Below are positions 10,981 to 22,178 of a stretch of 60,000 nucleotides of DNA, piece by piece. Made by a program: the position numbers and the translations under genes. A model generated the notes under the pieces. It was not told where the DNA came from and ran no database searches. It was given only the letters and a program-made list of their open reading frames with translations. The number at the start of each line of letters is the position of its first letter. Position 1 is the first letter of the stretch. The stretch is from Membranipora membranacea (Eukaryota > Bryozoa > Gymnolaemata > Cheilostomatida > Membraniporidae): contig OU612069.1 of NCBI GenBank assembly GCA_914767715.1, positions 11,221,387-11,281,386 of the forward strand. The letters run 5' to 3'.

Positions 10981-12840
10981 CGATTCAGGATGAGCTGAAA
11001 CAGCATCGGTGGATTTGCCTGAAAAGCTTCAAGGTTCTGCTCTCAATCTCCTGGTTTGGAAAGTTTTATTCTGGGAATTCATGCTTTTGTACACTTTTCC
11101 CTGCGATGTTTAAGTTGTTGAAGTGTGATGCAAGTTTACCTATAAATCTGAGATAAACTGCCGTGTAAACAACTATGTGGCAGAGGTGAGAGGCGTACAA
11201 GAAAATCTTGCTCAGGATATATTGAACAATTCTATGTTAAATTACAAAAAAAATGCATCACTTAAACCTATGTCCATACTTGTTCAGTTTATATCAACGA
11301 GAAAGCAAAACTTTTCTTTCCCTCCAGAAAGGAAAAATCTGCTCTAATGTACGTACTCTTGGTCATAAACTTTCTGAATCGCTGTCCTTATTATGTCAAT
11401 TTGGGAAATAAAGAGAAAAGTAAGGCAGTGATGGTAATTCAATCTAAATAGGACAAAATGAAACCAATACTGTGTTCTCCCAATGCAATTTTTCAGGCAT
11501 AATAATCAAATAGATATCATCGGATTTTCCTTGACAAATGAAGGCCACGTTGCTATGAGCAACACTAATTTTTCCAAATGTTCTGCTCTTTCAGCAAAGT
11601 CTGTCTGCCTGAAGTTTTACTTACCGTTCATAATCGACTCATCAATTCTGCAAAGACTATAGTCAGTCCCCTTTCCAATTAAATAAATGTCCTTCCTAAT
11701 AAGTAATAAGTAATACATTGAGCGCTATGACCTCAAATGTATGCAGGTCTTGTGTTGTATTTGATTGTGCTATTTTGTGTTATGTACATGTACGTATGTT
11801 GTAGCAGTGGGTGTTGTTCTGTACTTTATTACAATATATAAGATTGTAATTGTAATCCATAATGTCAGTGTTAGAACTTAGGGGATGTTAGGGGATGGGG
11901 TCCCCTTCCTACTTTGTCTAGGAGATGCATCCCCCTAATATATCATAACAATTACGATGGCAAAATATGGCTATAAATGATGCATTTTCCTTTGCAATCA
12001 CCACAGAGCACCTAGGTGGCCCCCTGGACCCCCGGCCTGGTTGGTATCCTCCTACCTCATATGTTCCCCTCGTAACACTGTATAATGTTATGTTGTTCTA
12101 TATTGTATTGAACCACTGCATACATGACACTGAATACCCTGGAACTATGATGGCAAGTTGATCTGTCCGCACATTGGCACTATTTCAACATTGGTCAAAT
12201 TTGCATAATTGAAAATTATTCAATCATTTGAGACGCATTGCCAAGTGAGTGATTCATCAAATTTTGAAAATGAGTACCATGAACCAGGAGACAAGACAGA
12301 GGCCTGTGCTCAATTATGAATAATTTGATAACAGGAAATAATTGGACTGAATAGGAAAAGTTGAAAGGTCTAGGAATTCAGTCTCAAATATCAGCTCTCA
12401 ATCCCCTCGTTTGGGATTTTTTCATTAGGGACTTGTCTAGAGTTTTTCCTGTTACGCAAGAGATGCTTACAGAAATGTCATGCTTTGTTTTTGTCATGTC
12501 CACTGGATGGAACTGAAAACAAACAAACCAAATTCAACTTTTGGCACTCCGACCCTCATGAAATTAATATTTGTATTGAAGAAATTCCCTAGATAACCAT
12601 AAAAAATAAATCGAAGCAAATTTGACCCGTAGGAATTATCTTAGTGAAAATATACTTACTGCTTTATATCCGGCCATTCACATGATAGCAGTTGCAGTGT
12701 TCATAGGAGACACCAATGTGTGTTAACTGACAGGATAATAAGTTTCAGTGGGATTGGTGGTAGCCTCAAGGCATTGGGACCTATCTACCTGCAGTTTTAA
12801 GACCAAAAATACTTCCAATAAATTTTGTGTAGCTCTAGTT
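10981..12840. other. Repeat-rich intergenic stretch, no gene seen
   Basis: Two diverged copies of a block beginning CTCAATC-CCT-GTTTGG occur near 11042 and 12397 and resemble part of the 351-bp unit. A small inverted repeat at about 11878-11938 (TTAGGGG-ATG against CATCCCCCTAA) is followed by a GC-rich patch (CTAGGTGGCCCCCTGG near 12010), which looks like mobile-element debris. Confidence 0.5.
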
Positions 12841-13165
12841 GCGCCTCCCCATATTTGGTATCATATTGAAGGTCTCAGTCTAATAAAGACCACCATTGCA
12901 ACCTTTTGAATAGCCTATTGACCATTAGCTTTACTAAATTGAAACAAATCCTTTCCTCAACTTTCTAAGATTGTCCTCTTTATCTACCAAAACACATAAA
13001 GATAAAGAAGGAACAACCTTAGTGGTTGAGAAAAGTTGAGAAAAATTTTCATTTTAGTAAATCTAATGGTATCAGCTGTGTCCATAGGTTTTTTGAAAGG
13101 TTGCAATGGTGCTCTTATTAAGACTGAGACCTTCGATATGGTACCGAATATGAAGAGGAGCCTAG
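12841..13165. mobile_element. Foldback (inverted-repeat) element
   Basis: The left arm (about 12846-12985, TATTTGGTATCATATTGAAG, AGGTCTCAGTC, CACCATTGCAACCTTT) is matched in inverse by the right arm (about 13025-13160). The arms are diverged, with a short AT-rich centre. It carries no transposase; the open frames on both strands reflect the palindrome. Confidence 0.75.
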
Positions 13166-13815
13166 ATAGCTTTGAACAAGATCTGTTCAACTCACTTCTC
13201 TTGTTTGTGGTTTTGGGGGAATGACCTTGACATCTCATTGCTTACACTATTGTCTGATCTAATAGTCATGTTATGAAACTTCTCCTCGAGAATTGGGATG
13301 AAGCTAGATATATTCATTTCTATCTGACACGTGTCATGTTTGTGGTTATAGTTGAATCACCTTGAAATCTAATTATTTACACTATTGTCTAATATAACTG
13401 TTGTGTAAGGAAACTTCTACCCCAGTAAATAGGATGCATCTTATAAATCTACTATAAAAGCACCGGGGTATTACAGATTGACTATTCATGCAGCTGTGCA
13501 ACGACAGTACAGACTAAATAACTCCTCTCCTCAGTGTGTTGATTGCTGTGGGCTTTGATAGTGGTGAGCCATTAGTAAAACATACACAGACACATTTATT
13601 TGCTTTGAAATTCATTGGCCAGTGAACAAAAAAAATTATATCACACAATTTTCCGGAGTGCTATATTTTTGTGATATCACTGGTAATCGACAATGATGGA
13701 TATTGGTTGCAGAGTTTTGATGGTAACCCTTAGCTTGCTTCTATATTTCTGTTTCTATATTGAATTATTTCTTAGTAATTGCTATTGCAGATTTTAAGGT
13801 TTAAAGATTGACAGG
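13166..13815. other. Upstream region of the seven-exon membrane-protein gene
   Basis: No exon seen. A TGATATCAC-type palindromic stretch occurs near 13640-13680. No convincing TATA box could be placed. Confidence 0.4.
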
Positions 13816-16800
13816 ATGAATAAGCTAGTTCTTTGGATCCTTATAACGACAACTTTAGCGCTGCTCCTGTTTGTGTCAGGTAGGTACACATTAAAATGCA
13901 TTAGACACATTGTAAATCTTGCTGTAGCTTGTTAGTTTTTTCTTGTTGTCACCAATTTTCCAGAAAGAGAAGCAGAGTTACGCAACAGTTGCATGACCCA
14001 AAGGAAAATTGCGTAAGGGCTTTAGTCCATTTTTGTTGTTCTTGATCATATCACCATCTAAAACATACTTAATTCATATTACAGTTTAAAAACTGGTTTT
14101 TGATTTCAATCTTTGGCATTCTATTGACTGAAATGAAATAGTCATGAGATAATAGAACCAAGCACACAAACAAGAACACAAACAAGAACACAGAACACAA
14201 ACAAGAACACAAAGTTTTAGTGGTGATGATTCTTAAAGTCTAGGTAGTGTTTGAGTAACTAGTGTAGAATGTCCTGAAATATCAAGCCAATCATGGAACA
14301 AGTGAGTCAAGATCTGTTGTCTTATTGAAGATACAAACGGATTGTTCCGCCGCTCAACCAGAAGAACCCCATCAACCAGACGACCACCTTCTACCAGAAG
14401 AACCCCATCAACCAGACGACCACCTTCTACCAGAAGAACCCCAACTCCACCAAGGTCAACTCAACGAGTATTTAGTCAAGGAACAACACGGGCTGCAGGA
14501 GCAACAGTCCAACCTAGCCAGCGTTCAACAGGTGATTATATGTATCACTCACTTGCGATCATGTCGATTTTAGGCAAAACGTTTGCTCAGAAAACTTAAA
14601 CTTAAAACCATCTAGAGAAACAACATCTTTGTGTAACTTTATATTTTCAGTCCCCATCTCCAGTTTATAGATTGAATTTTGCAATAGCGATAAAGCCATT
14701 TATAACCTTAGCCATGCAGGAAAAAAACTGTCCAAAGTATATTGACACTCACAACAAAAATTCTAAGATTTTAGATTCTTGTTGCCACAACTGTGTCAAA
14801 TTGAATTCAAAAATTTCCCTGATACCATAAATAAATTTTTTGGTCAAAAAACACAAAAATTTAGCAATCTGTCAGTCAATTTTGTTTCCAACAATTTACG
14901 TTTGTGGTATATACTCTGATCTTTCCTCTCAAGGTCATACCAACCAACCGGTAACAGACAAGGCTGCAGTCCCGGACTCAACACAAAGCAGTTATGTAGT
15001 GCCGACAATTAGCTCAACACAGCTTGAGCAGAAGAAGAAAGGTTACTTTCAACAGTGGGGAAGTGACCTTAAGAAATGCACTATCGAGTGCCTGCAGCTT
15101 GGTGCTCAGATTGGGCTGACAGTGGCAGAGTTTGTCAAGTTTGGCAAAGAGCAGCAGCTGTACAATGAACGACAAGAAGCTGATAAAAAAGAGTGGGAGA
15201 GGCGGCACAATCTAGTAAGTATCTTCCGTTGATTGGTTAATTGGCCACTCACCTAGTTAGTAATCTCCGTTGATTGGTTTATTGGCCACTGACACAAATA
15301 TTTTGCTAAATAAGTATTTCTAACAATACGGCTTGCATTAGAGTGAAATAAAAATAAATTTATCACCACAATTTTCACCACAAAACTAACATAAAAAGCT
15401 ACTCGTAACCCAAGCGGTGCGGTATTTTTTTGCTCTGTATCGTCCTTATCAGGGCCGTAGTATAGAAAAAAAAGGTAGGGGAGGCAAAGTTTGAGGTAAA
15501 TCCAAAACTTAACCAGTAGCGTTTCTATAAGAAATCTAAGACATATTATTAGCGAATGTAAGTCTCAAATGAGTTGATTCTGACATGAAATACTCAATCA
15601 TACCATTATTGGGCCACTCTATTGAGCGTCTAGGGGAGGCGGAGTGCCCCTGCTGCTCCTAGAACTATGGGCCTGCTTATGTTAAGTTTAGGTTGGAACT
15701 AGGTCATGAGTGTAATTCTAATTGTAACTGCTGGTGGAGTCACAGACTATCTGGCTGACCCATGCTTTTATTTACCTTCTTTGAACATTTATTTCTCTTA
15801 ATTTACAATGTTTCATTATAGCAAAATACAGAAAAAAATTTATGGATATCGTTTGCGTTATTAGTACATCACTACTTTTGCTACTTCTGCCGCTACCGTT
15901 ATTGCTTTTGCTACTGGTACTGCAATTGCTATCGTTGTCTTTACTGTCTTTGCAGCCATACTCAACAACCACATCAAGGTATGCAGTTGGAACTTCAACC
16001 TACAGTTTCAGTTTATAGAGTTTGATGAACATGTGCTTCGGCTCTGACTGATTGGCTGGTTTGGAGAGACAACCCAACCGATGAGGGCCAGCCAGGACAT
16101 TGGCCAGCAGGACCATTGCAAGATTGTTCAAAAAATACTAGCGGGCCATAACCCTTTCTCTCATCTAATGTTGTAGGAGAATGAAGAATATATGAGGAGA
16201 CTAGAGCTTGAAAGACAAACGGGAGATGATGATCATCCTGAGGATAATACCAACCAAGGAGGGGCTGAGGAATATCCAGAGGAAGAATTTATCGAAAAAT
16301 ATCAAGAAGGTAATAATTCAATCAGAATGAGAGGATGATTTTAAAACCTATCCTCACAAAAACTCTCTACAAAATCCCTACTCTCTTGGTGTTCCAATTC
16401 ACTCCCAAGTTTTTCACTTGGAATGTTAATAGTTCAATCTAGGAGCGAGTCGACGGGACAATTTTGCAAGTCCAGTTAAGTTTTTTCAAACAAGCTGCTA
16501 ACATACTCTAGACCCTTCTAGGTTAAAAGCATGCTTGGCACTATTAAAGTGTATAGGAACGCAAAAATCAACCACTGTTCATATCAAAGCTATGCCATAG
16601 CAATGAACAAATCTTTTTGCAGAAGGACATTGAGTGATGTAACCTAATTTAAAGTGCGAAAACCCAGGGTCTAGAAGGGTCTAGAGTACGTTATCTCCCC
16701 TGTAACAGGTTGAAACTAAAATGATGATCAACTTACAGTATAACCGCAAGCCTATCCAGGGCTTGCCTAGGACAATTACAAACCTGCTCTATTTACATTA

Positions 16801-17877
16801 AAAATGATCAAAAACATTATTGGACAAAGTTAACAGTGTAACAGGGGAGATAACATACTCTAGGTCTAGACCCTTCTAGGTTACATCCCTCAAAAATGTC
16901 CTCCTGCGGAAAGATTTACAATTTTTTAGTTCATTGCTATGGCAAAGCTTTGATATGAACAGTGGTTGATTTTTTGCTTTCCTAGACACTTTAAACCTAC
17001 ATACAGACAAGGAGAACCGCTCAACTAAAGACCATCAAATATCGATGTTTCATATTACTCTTCTTTTCACCTTATATTAATTAATTAAAAAAACATGCAC
17101 TTTTTGTTTTGCAGATAATGCAGTTTGCTCAAATGCGTCCATTGCACTGTTGAATGAAGGATCCCCCCTCTTTGTATGTCCATTGCTTGCCGATTCGGAT
17201 GATGAGAAAGAGTGCTGTGGGGAACCTGGTAGCCAGATCTGCTGTGCTAAGTCAGATTCGAAGCCCGCCTTTATTGTTGCTACTGATGAAAGACCTTCTG
17301 CATCTTTGGCCAGCAGGTAGGTCAATCATCACTCATTACCAGAGTTACCCTCTCTCTGAACATGAAAAGACAACTCTTGCTATATGTTGTACAGGTTCAA
17401 CCTGATGTCCTGTTTTAAAATCTGAAACTGCTTGCGTGGGGGATTGAATGGTGCTTGAAAGAAACCAAGTGTTATCTTATCACAGTCTTTGATCACACAG
17501 ATAGATTATAAATTGTTTGCGTTGTGTTGATGATTACTAACGATAATATACATGATCTATAACAAGCTCTCTTTTGGAAAACCAACAGTTTTGCAAATCT
17601 TACTATAATAAGTAGCATTCTGGAAAAGCCCAAAGCTTTGTTTTTTAGGTTCTGATTAGTCCATGTGATTGGGAATTCTAGGTAGTTTGGAATTCCATTT
17701 GATTGAGAATACCTTAACCAACTCATATTAGCTCATTATGTGATAAAAGATTAATCCAGAGAACGAGAGTTATTCTTAACAAACGAATAACATTATGCTT
17801 TCAATATATTTGACAGGCAGCTTTCCGCACTGACCTTGATATCTTTCCTGACTATCACTACAATGGGACTCAAGTGA
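13816..17877 (+). CDS. Single-pass membrane protein with Arg/Thr/Pro repeats and a C-terminal CC-rich segment
   Basis: Seven exons: 13816-13879, 14331-14531, 14934-15214, 15865-15978, 16177-16309, 17115-17316, 17817-17877. Phases 1,1,0,0,1,2 all agree and the total is 1056 bases (351 residues). Exon 1 is a signal peptide (MNKLVLWILITTTLALLLFV). Exon 2 is an Arg/Thr/Pro tandem repeat (units like TRRTPSTRRPPS). Exon 3 is Lys/Glu-rich with ECLQLGAQIG and QEADKKEWERR. Exon 4 is one membrane helix (TVIAFATGTAIAIVVFTVFA) that opens and closes in phase 0. Exon 5 is very acidic. Exon 6 is Cys-rich with ECCGEPGSQICC, recalling the CC motifs of Shisa/WBP1-type proteins, but here it follows the helix and would be cytoplasmic. 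Exon 7 is short and hydrophobic. I do not recognise the family. The last two exons are the least certain. Confidence 0.6.
14361..14450 (+). repeat. 36-bp coding minisatellite
   Basis: Two and a half nearly exact copies of a 36-base unit (AGAAGAACCCCATCAACC and ACCACCTTCTACC parts) encode the Arg/Thr/Pro repeat in exon 2. The unit length equals that of the Ig receptor tail repeat, but the sequences are unrelated. Confidence 0.8.
15206..15290 (+). repeat. 41-bp tandem duplication over a splice donor
   Basis: CTAGTAAGTATCTTCCGTTG and the following GATTGGTTAATTGGCCACT are repeated 41 bases downstream with changes. The first copy contains the exon 3 donor (CTA|GTAAGT); the second has a decayed version (AGTTAGTAAT). 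Confidence 0.7.
15450..15675. mobile_element. MITE with CAGGGCCGTAG ends, 226 bp
   Basis: It begins CAGGGCCGTAGTATAG and ends CTATGGGCCTG, an inverted end pair, flanked by the 5-bp direct repeat CTTAT on both sides. It shares AGGGGAGGC blocks with the copies at 21300 and 31055. It lies in intron 3 of the membrane-protein gene. Confidence 0.7.
16539..16997. mobile_element. Foldback element, arms of about 190 bp
   Basis: The left arm contains AAATCAACCACTGTTCATAT, CTATGCCATAGCAATGAAC, TCTAGAAGGGTCTAGAGTA and TTATCTCCCCTGTAACAG; the right arm repeats these in inverse order and orientation, with a spacer near 16715-16830. It lies in the intron between 16309 and 17115. TCTAGACCCTTCTAGGTTA also occurs near 16509, so the outer edge is duplicated. 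Confidence 0.78.
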
Positions 17878-18797
17878 ATTCAGCCGCCAAATCGGAACTA
17901 AACAACCAAGCAAATATGGATTCGACACAATTTGTAGAGAACATATTGGTTTCGAACATTTTACGTGACAAAAACATCCATGTATCCAGCTTTAAAAATA
18001 ACATTAATCTACAATTGTAACAGCCAGCATGGCCTAATTTTAGCTCATCTTGTTTTTCAACAATAGAACATCCTTTTGAGGCGAGCATATAATCCACAAG
18101 GACAAGTAATCTTATCTTCGTATCATATGCATATCATACCATACTTTTTATGCTCACTCAATATTCAATATATATTATTTGAGCTTCAATTTATTAAATA
18201 TCATAGAGAATCATGCTAAATACAAGGTTAAAAAATTAATTGTTGCTTATGTTTTACATTCTCATTTCCTTGTCTACAGATTATGAAAAATATTCAATTT
18301 GCAATTTACATTTCTTATCAATTTTTCTATTTTACATAGTTATGCTATCAAACTGTTTTTACTAACTGTATATATCATTGACAAGTTAATATAAATGTTG
18401 AGTAGCACAAACTTGAAATGATGGTTGTTTGCATTCATTGACAGGTCGCAGTCGATTCAACGTTTGAGGAAAATAACCAAATATAGAATACTGCCAAATC
18501 CTTGATCATGGGTTCTTACGAGAATATATCTTGATATGAGACTAATTGATACTCAGTTTGCTCTGTCACAAAAGTAACTTGTTTAAAAAAAAATTGAAAA
18601 TATTGAATGAAGTGAATATTGAATGAATCGAATGAAAATTATGCCAATAAAGTTAAAAAACAGTGAATAAAATTCATCAAGTACCTTGGATATTAGAAAT
18701 TTTGTCCCATGACGGGAAAGGAGACAACTTTCCTATTGAAATTACAATGATAAATGATTTCACAATTTTGTTTGGATATGTTTACTTGTGTCGTAAG
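17878..18797. other. Gap between two convergent genes, no gene seen
   Basis: AT-rich DNA with AATAAA hexamers near 18646 and 18665, which could serve the plus-strand gene if its 3' UTR is long. No credible exon is visible. Confidence 0.45.
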
Positions 18798-20217
18798 TTA
18801 TTCAATAGGCGTTCGGATTCTGTTCAGTGAACATCCTGAAGTTGCTTGCTTCTCACAAATATATGCTTTACCCTGATTGCAAGATTGATCATTCCATTTC
18901 CAGTGCCACGCTTTGGGTCGGTCAGACCGGTCATTAAGGGCTAGCATACAAAAGTCTCCAGGCCCGTTATTTGGCTCTCCATTTGGTGACCACCCTTCGA
19001 TATCAACTCGATTGTCGTAACCATCATGTCTGACCCAGTAAAATCTGTAACAGAGGCACAGCTTGAGTCATTTTTAAATAGCAAGAATTTCTCACACGAT
19101 TATTAGAAAACATAATCAAAGCGTAATCAAACGTGTGGACCCTGGATATGAACTATAAGTCTCCTGTATTTGTTATTATCATACACTAAAAAAGATTATT
19201 CCAAATTACAAAAGTTTGAGTTATTGCCCTCAGTGATATACTAAAAGCTGAATTTTGATGTTTACTTTTTGGCCCAGAAGGGCAGATTTCGCTGTTATTG
19301 GTAAGACTGCGTCTTTCTGCGAGCTCACTATAATACAAATCTGCTTACAATTTTATTTAGTTTATCCGTTTTCGTTTATATATTGATTGAGTTGTTTCTA
19401 AAAACTAATAAATTGAAAATAACTTGATCCAAAAATAAAATATTCGCTTCTTCATCAATCCGATTAATTCTATGAAAATATCACACCGACCTCCCGTCAC
19501 CGTTCTTTTGATAGCCTCCGATCCAGATATCCGTTTCCTCGTCTCTATTATCAGACCTGTAGCCATGCATCCACGCCCTCTCTACTTCACTATCTATAGA
19601 AACCAGATCAGCCCCCCTCTCAACACATTTAGCCTGAGCAGCTGACCAGCTAAGGCTAGGGCTGAAGGTAAACAGATAGCAGCTGCCGCCTGGTCCGGGC
19701 ACCCATCCGTTTTCACACTTTGCGCTATCTACTGTATTACCTGCAATGAATAACACAAGTGTCTAGGCTATGATAAAGAGTGACCCAAAGTGCAATTTCA
19801 TTGAATAAAATCAGATAAACGACCACGAAATAATTATGAATAAAAATCGGAACCACGAATCAAGAATAGAACCGCGTATACCAAATAATCATGGTCCACA
19901 TGTCACAAATCATGTTACATGATTTATGAATCTTGAAAGAGACCTGGTTGTCCTGGTTAATACGAATCAAGTTCACACTGTTGGCTACTTATTAACATGC
20001 ACTCGTAAGTGTTTAGTTCAAAGAATGATAAGATTGGTAATATGGTAGACAAGTTAAGCAGCTTGGAAGTAGCATTGCTTGTGTGAGGGTTTTAAAGCAG
20101 TTCGCACTTGCCATCCTTAGAGCAAATAAATGTTTTTTCAATCTTTACTCTGCACTTTAACTTACCCAAGCAACAAAATATTGCTAAGACTGACATTAAC
20201 TTCCAGCTGGCAGCCAT
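18798..20217 (-). CDS. Secreted C-type lectin A (EPN/WND type)
   Basis: Exons 20217-20166, 19740-19491 and 19044-18798; phases 1 and 2 agree; 549 bases, 182 residues. Exon 1 is a signal peptide (MAASWKLMSVLAIFCCLG) in a strong ACCACCATGG start context. Exons 2-3 form one C-type lectin domain: SCYLFTFSPSLSWSAAQAKC, LVSIDSEVE, the WIGG core, then FYW, the EPN motif in SPNGEPNNG, FCMLAL, KWNDQSC and YICEK. EPN plus WND is the classical calcium-site pattern for mannose-type sugars. There is no membrane segment, so it is probably a secreted soluble lectin. The protein ends soon after the domain (CSLNRIRTPIE). Gene B is its divergently transcribed paralogue with the same exon plan. Confidence 0.85.
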
Positions 20218-20258
20218 GGTGGTAATGATTAGACTCACTAACTCCATGCTTACCTGCT

Positions 20259-20266
20259 TATTTATA
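20259..20266 (-). promoter_or_regulatory. TATA box of C-type lectin A
   Basis: TATAAATA on the minus strand, about 42 bases upstream of the lectin A start codon. A very short 5' UTR would follow. Confidence 0.6.
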
Positions 20267-20460
20267 CACTACGCCGCATTCAGTGCTCATCAACTCACTG
20301 ATCATTATCGTTGCCACAGCAAAATATGTCTCGCTTTTTAAACTTCCAGCAAAGCCCCTGGATCTTCCTAATTTTCTCTAATTGGTCTAATTGTTTATTG
20401 AATCACATCAGTTTATGATCTACTAAGTGAAATATGATGGTGCAGAACCTTGTCAGTAGG

Positions 20461-20535
20461 TCATTTATGGGGGGGGGGGGGTCATGGGCAGATACATAAA
20501 CCTTATTCATGGGCAGATACATAAACCTTATTCTG
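20461..20535. repeat. Poly-G run and short tandem duplication
   Basis: A run of about 12 G is followed by two copies of TCATGGGCAGATACATAAAC. This lies between the divergent lectin promoters; the rest of the 2-kb spacer, apart from the MITE at 21300, shows nothing definite. Confidence 0.7.
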
Positions 20536-21299
20536 TCAAAGGAAGTAGTTTAAATCCATCAATCAGGCCTAAATATTGCATTTCTAGTAAGTAAGTAAGA
20601 AAGAGTCATTTTCTATATTGATTAATAGTACAAGCAGCCCAGGGTGCGGTAATTTCGGGATATTAATGTGCATCATTTCTCATAACAAACATCCACATCT
20701 TCATATGTGCATGTGGTTGAAATATAGGTGGGTGTGAGTAATTATAGAGTGTCTTATTACATCAGCACTTGTTAGTTGATTGGAGCTTCCTTCATGGGTA
20801 GTCACTGGAGCAAAGGTCACAAGTACTCTTTCTTCTTTAGTACAGCTGAACTTTAAATGTAAACAAAGTGGAAGGAACTTCCCCCAGCTGAAATTTCAAT
20901 GTCTAGGCATTGTCATATACTACTGCGATTGTGGTAGTTAAGGATGAAATACATTGGAGATTATTACAATGCTATTTTAAGTGTTGGCAATAGATTTTAA
21001 ATCATTCTGCTTGTTTAGTATCTAAATGTTATAACATTTAGCCAGTCTGATTTTACCTTTAGTCGTATTGAGTTTCTTGTAACCTCAATACAATTTTCTG
21101 GGAGATAAAATGTTAATGATAAGCATCAGAATCAGATCTAGTTTATGTCTACACCACTTTCTCCAAAATTGATCAGTCAGTGGTTATTTTGATTATCTGC
21201 CTTATCGCGCTTACCGATTGTGTCATCACACCATACCCAAAGAATACGGCAATGAATAGGAGAAATGTTTATGATTGCAAGTACTTTAATGTGGTTACT

Positions 21300-21536
21300 C
21301 AGGGCTGTAGATTAGACAAAAAAGGCAGGGGAGGCAAATATCTGAAGTAGGTCCAAAACATCACTAGGAGGGGTGCTGCAACCTCCCCAAAGCAATCGAG
21401 GTTATATACATAGCAAAAGGAAATCCCAAAGGAGCTGTTGATGAAACGGATTATTCACTTAATTTGTTTTAGGCCACCTTATTTAGCTTCCTAGGGGAGG
21501 CAGTGCCTCCCTACCTCCCCTAAAACTACGGGCCTG
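21300..21536. mobile_element. MITE with CAGGGCTGTAG ends, 237 bp
   Basis: Ends CAGGGCTGTAG and CTACGGGCCTG are inverted partners, with flanks TTACT and TTACA. Internal AGGCAGGGGAGGC and AGGGGAGGCAGTGCC blocks match the element at 15450. A GGGGGTTCGAGTCCC B-box-like motif lies just outside, near 21603, without an A box. Confidence 0.68.
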
Positions 21537-22094
21537 TTACATTACAATGATGAATTGTTGACATTTGCTATTCATTGCTGGACGGTAGGTGTCACAGGAG
21601 TTGGGGGTTCGAGTCCCATTGGTTGTCACTTCCCTTTTTCTTCAGTATGATTACCAATGTACTTACTTAGACAGGGCATGTGTCTGCCTACTTGAAATAT
21701 TTACGACAATAAAATGGTGATAGCAAAGTCTCTATCCCAGACTCAGAACATGAAATTTTCGCAACATCCATTCTCTTCAAATGCTCAAATAAATGCCTAG
21801 GTTATTTATACTTAAACATAATTATTGGTTTCTTCAAACAATTGCAAATGTGTTAAAGTTGTACAGCACCAGTGTTAGTTTCTGTGGTGTATTTTCTACT
21901 CTTCACAACATCTCGGTTCAGCAAGTGTGCCCACTAGGGGTCAATTTTATGAGGAGAGAACCAAAATATTTATTCCTCAACTTCCTTCTGATCAATTTCC
22001 CAGGGCAAATGCTAATTACATACAATTAATGAATCATGACAAACAAAATAAGCTTATCTCATCATGCGTCTCCGCTGTCTTTGACCAACCGTAG

Positions 22095-22103
22095 TATATA
22101 AAT
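22095..22103 (+). promoter_or_regulatory. TATA box of C-type lectin B
   Basis: TATATAAAT lies about 76 bases upstream of the lectin B start codon, in the expected orientation. Confidence 0.6.
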
Positions 22104-22178
22104 GGTGAGATATTGATACAACTTCAATCACCAATTGTGCTGTGCATGTTTGGTGTGTGCAATACGAAGCAATAGGAC

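Noticed and set aside
12984-13238. Overlapping open frames on both strands as genes
   Set aside because: Both come from the arms of the foldback element.
21600-21625. tRNA or SINE at the GGGGGTTCGAGTCCC motif
   Set aside because: Only a B box is present; no A box lies at the right distance upstream.
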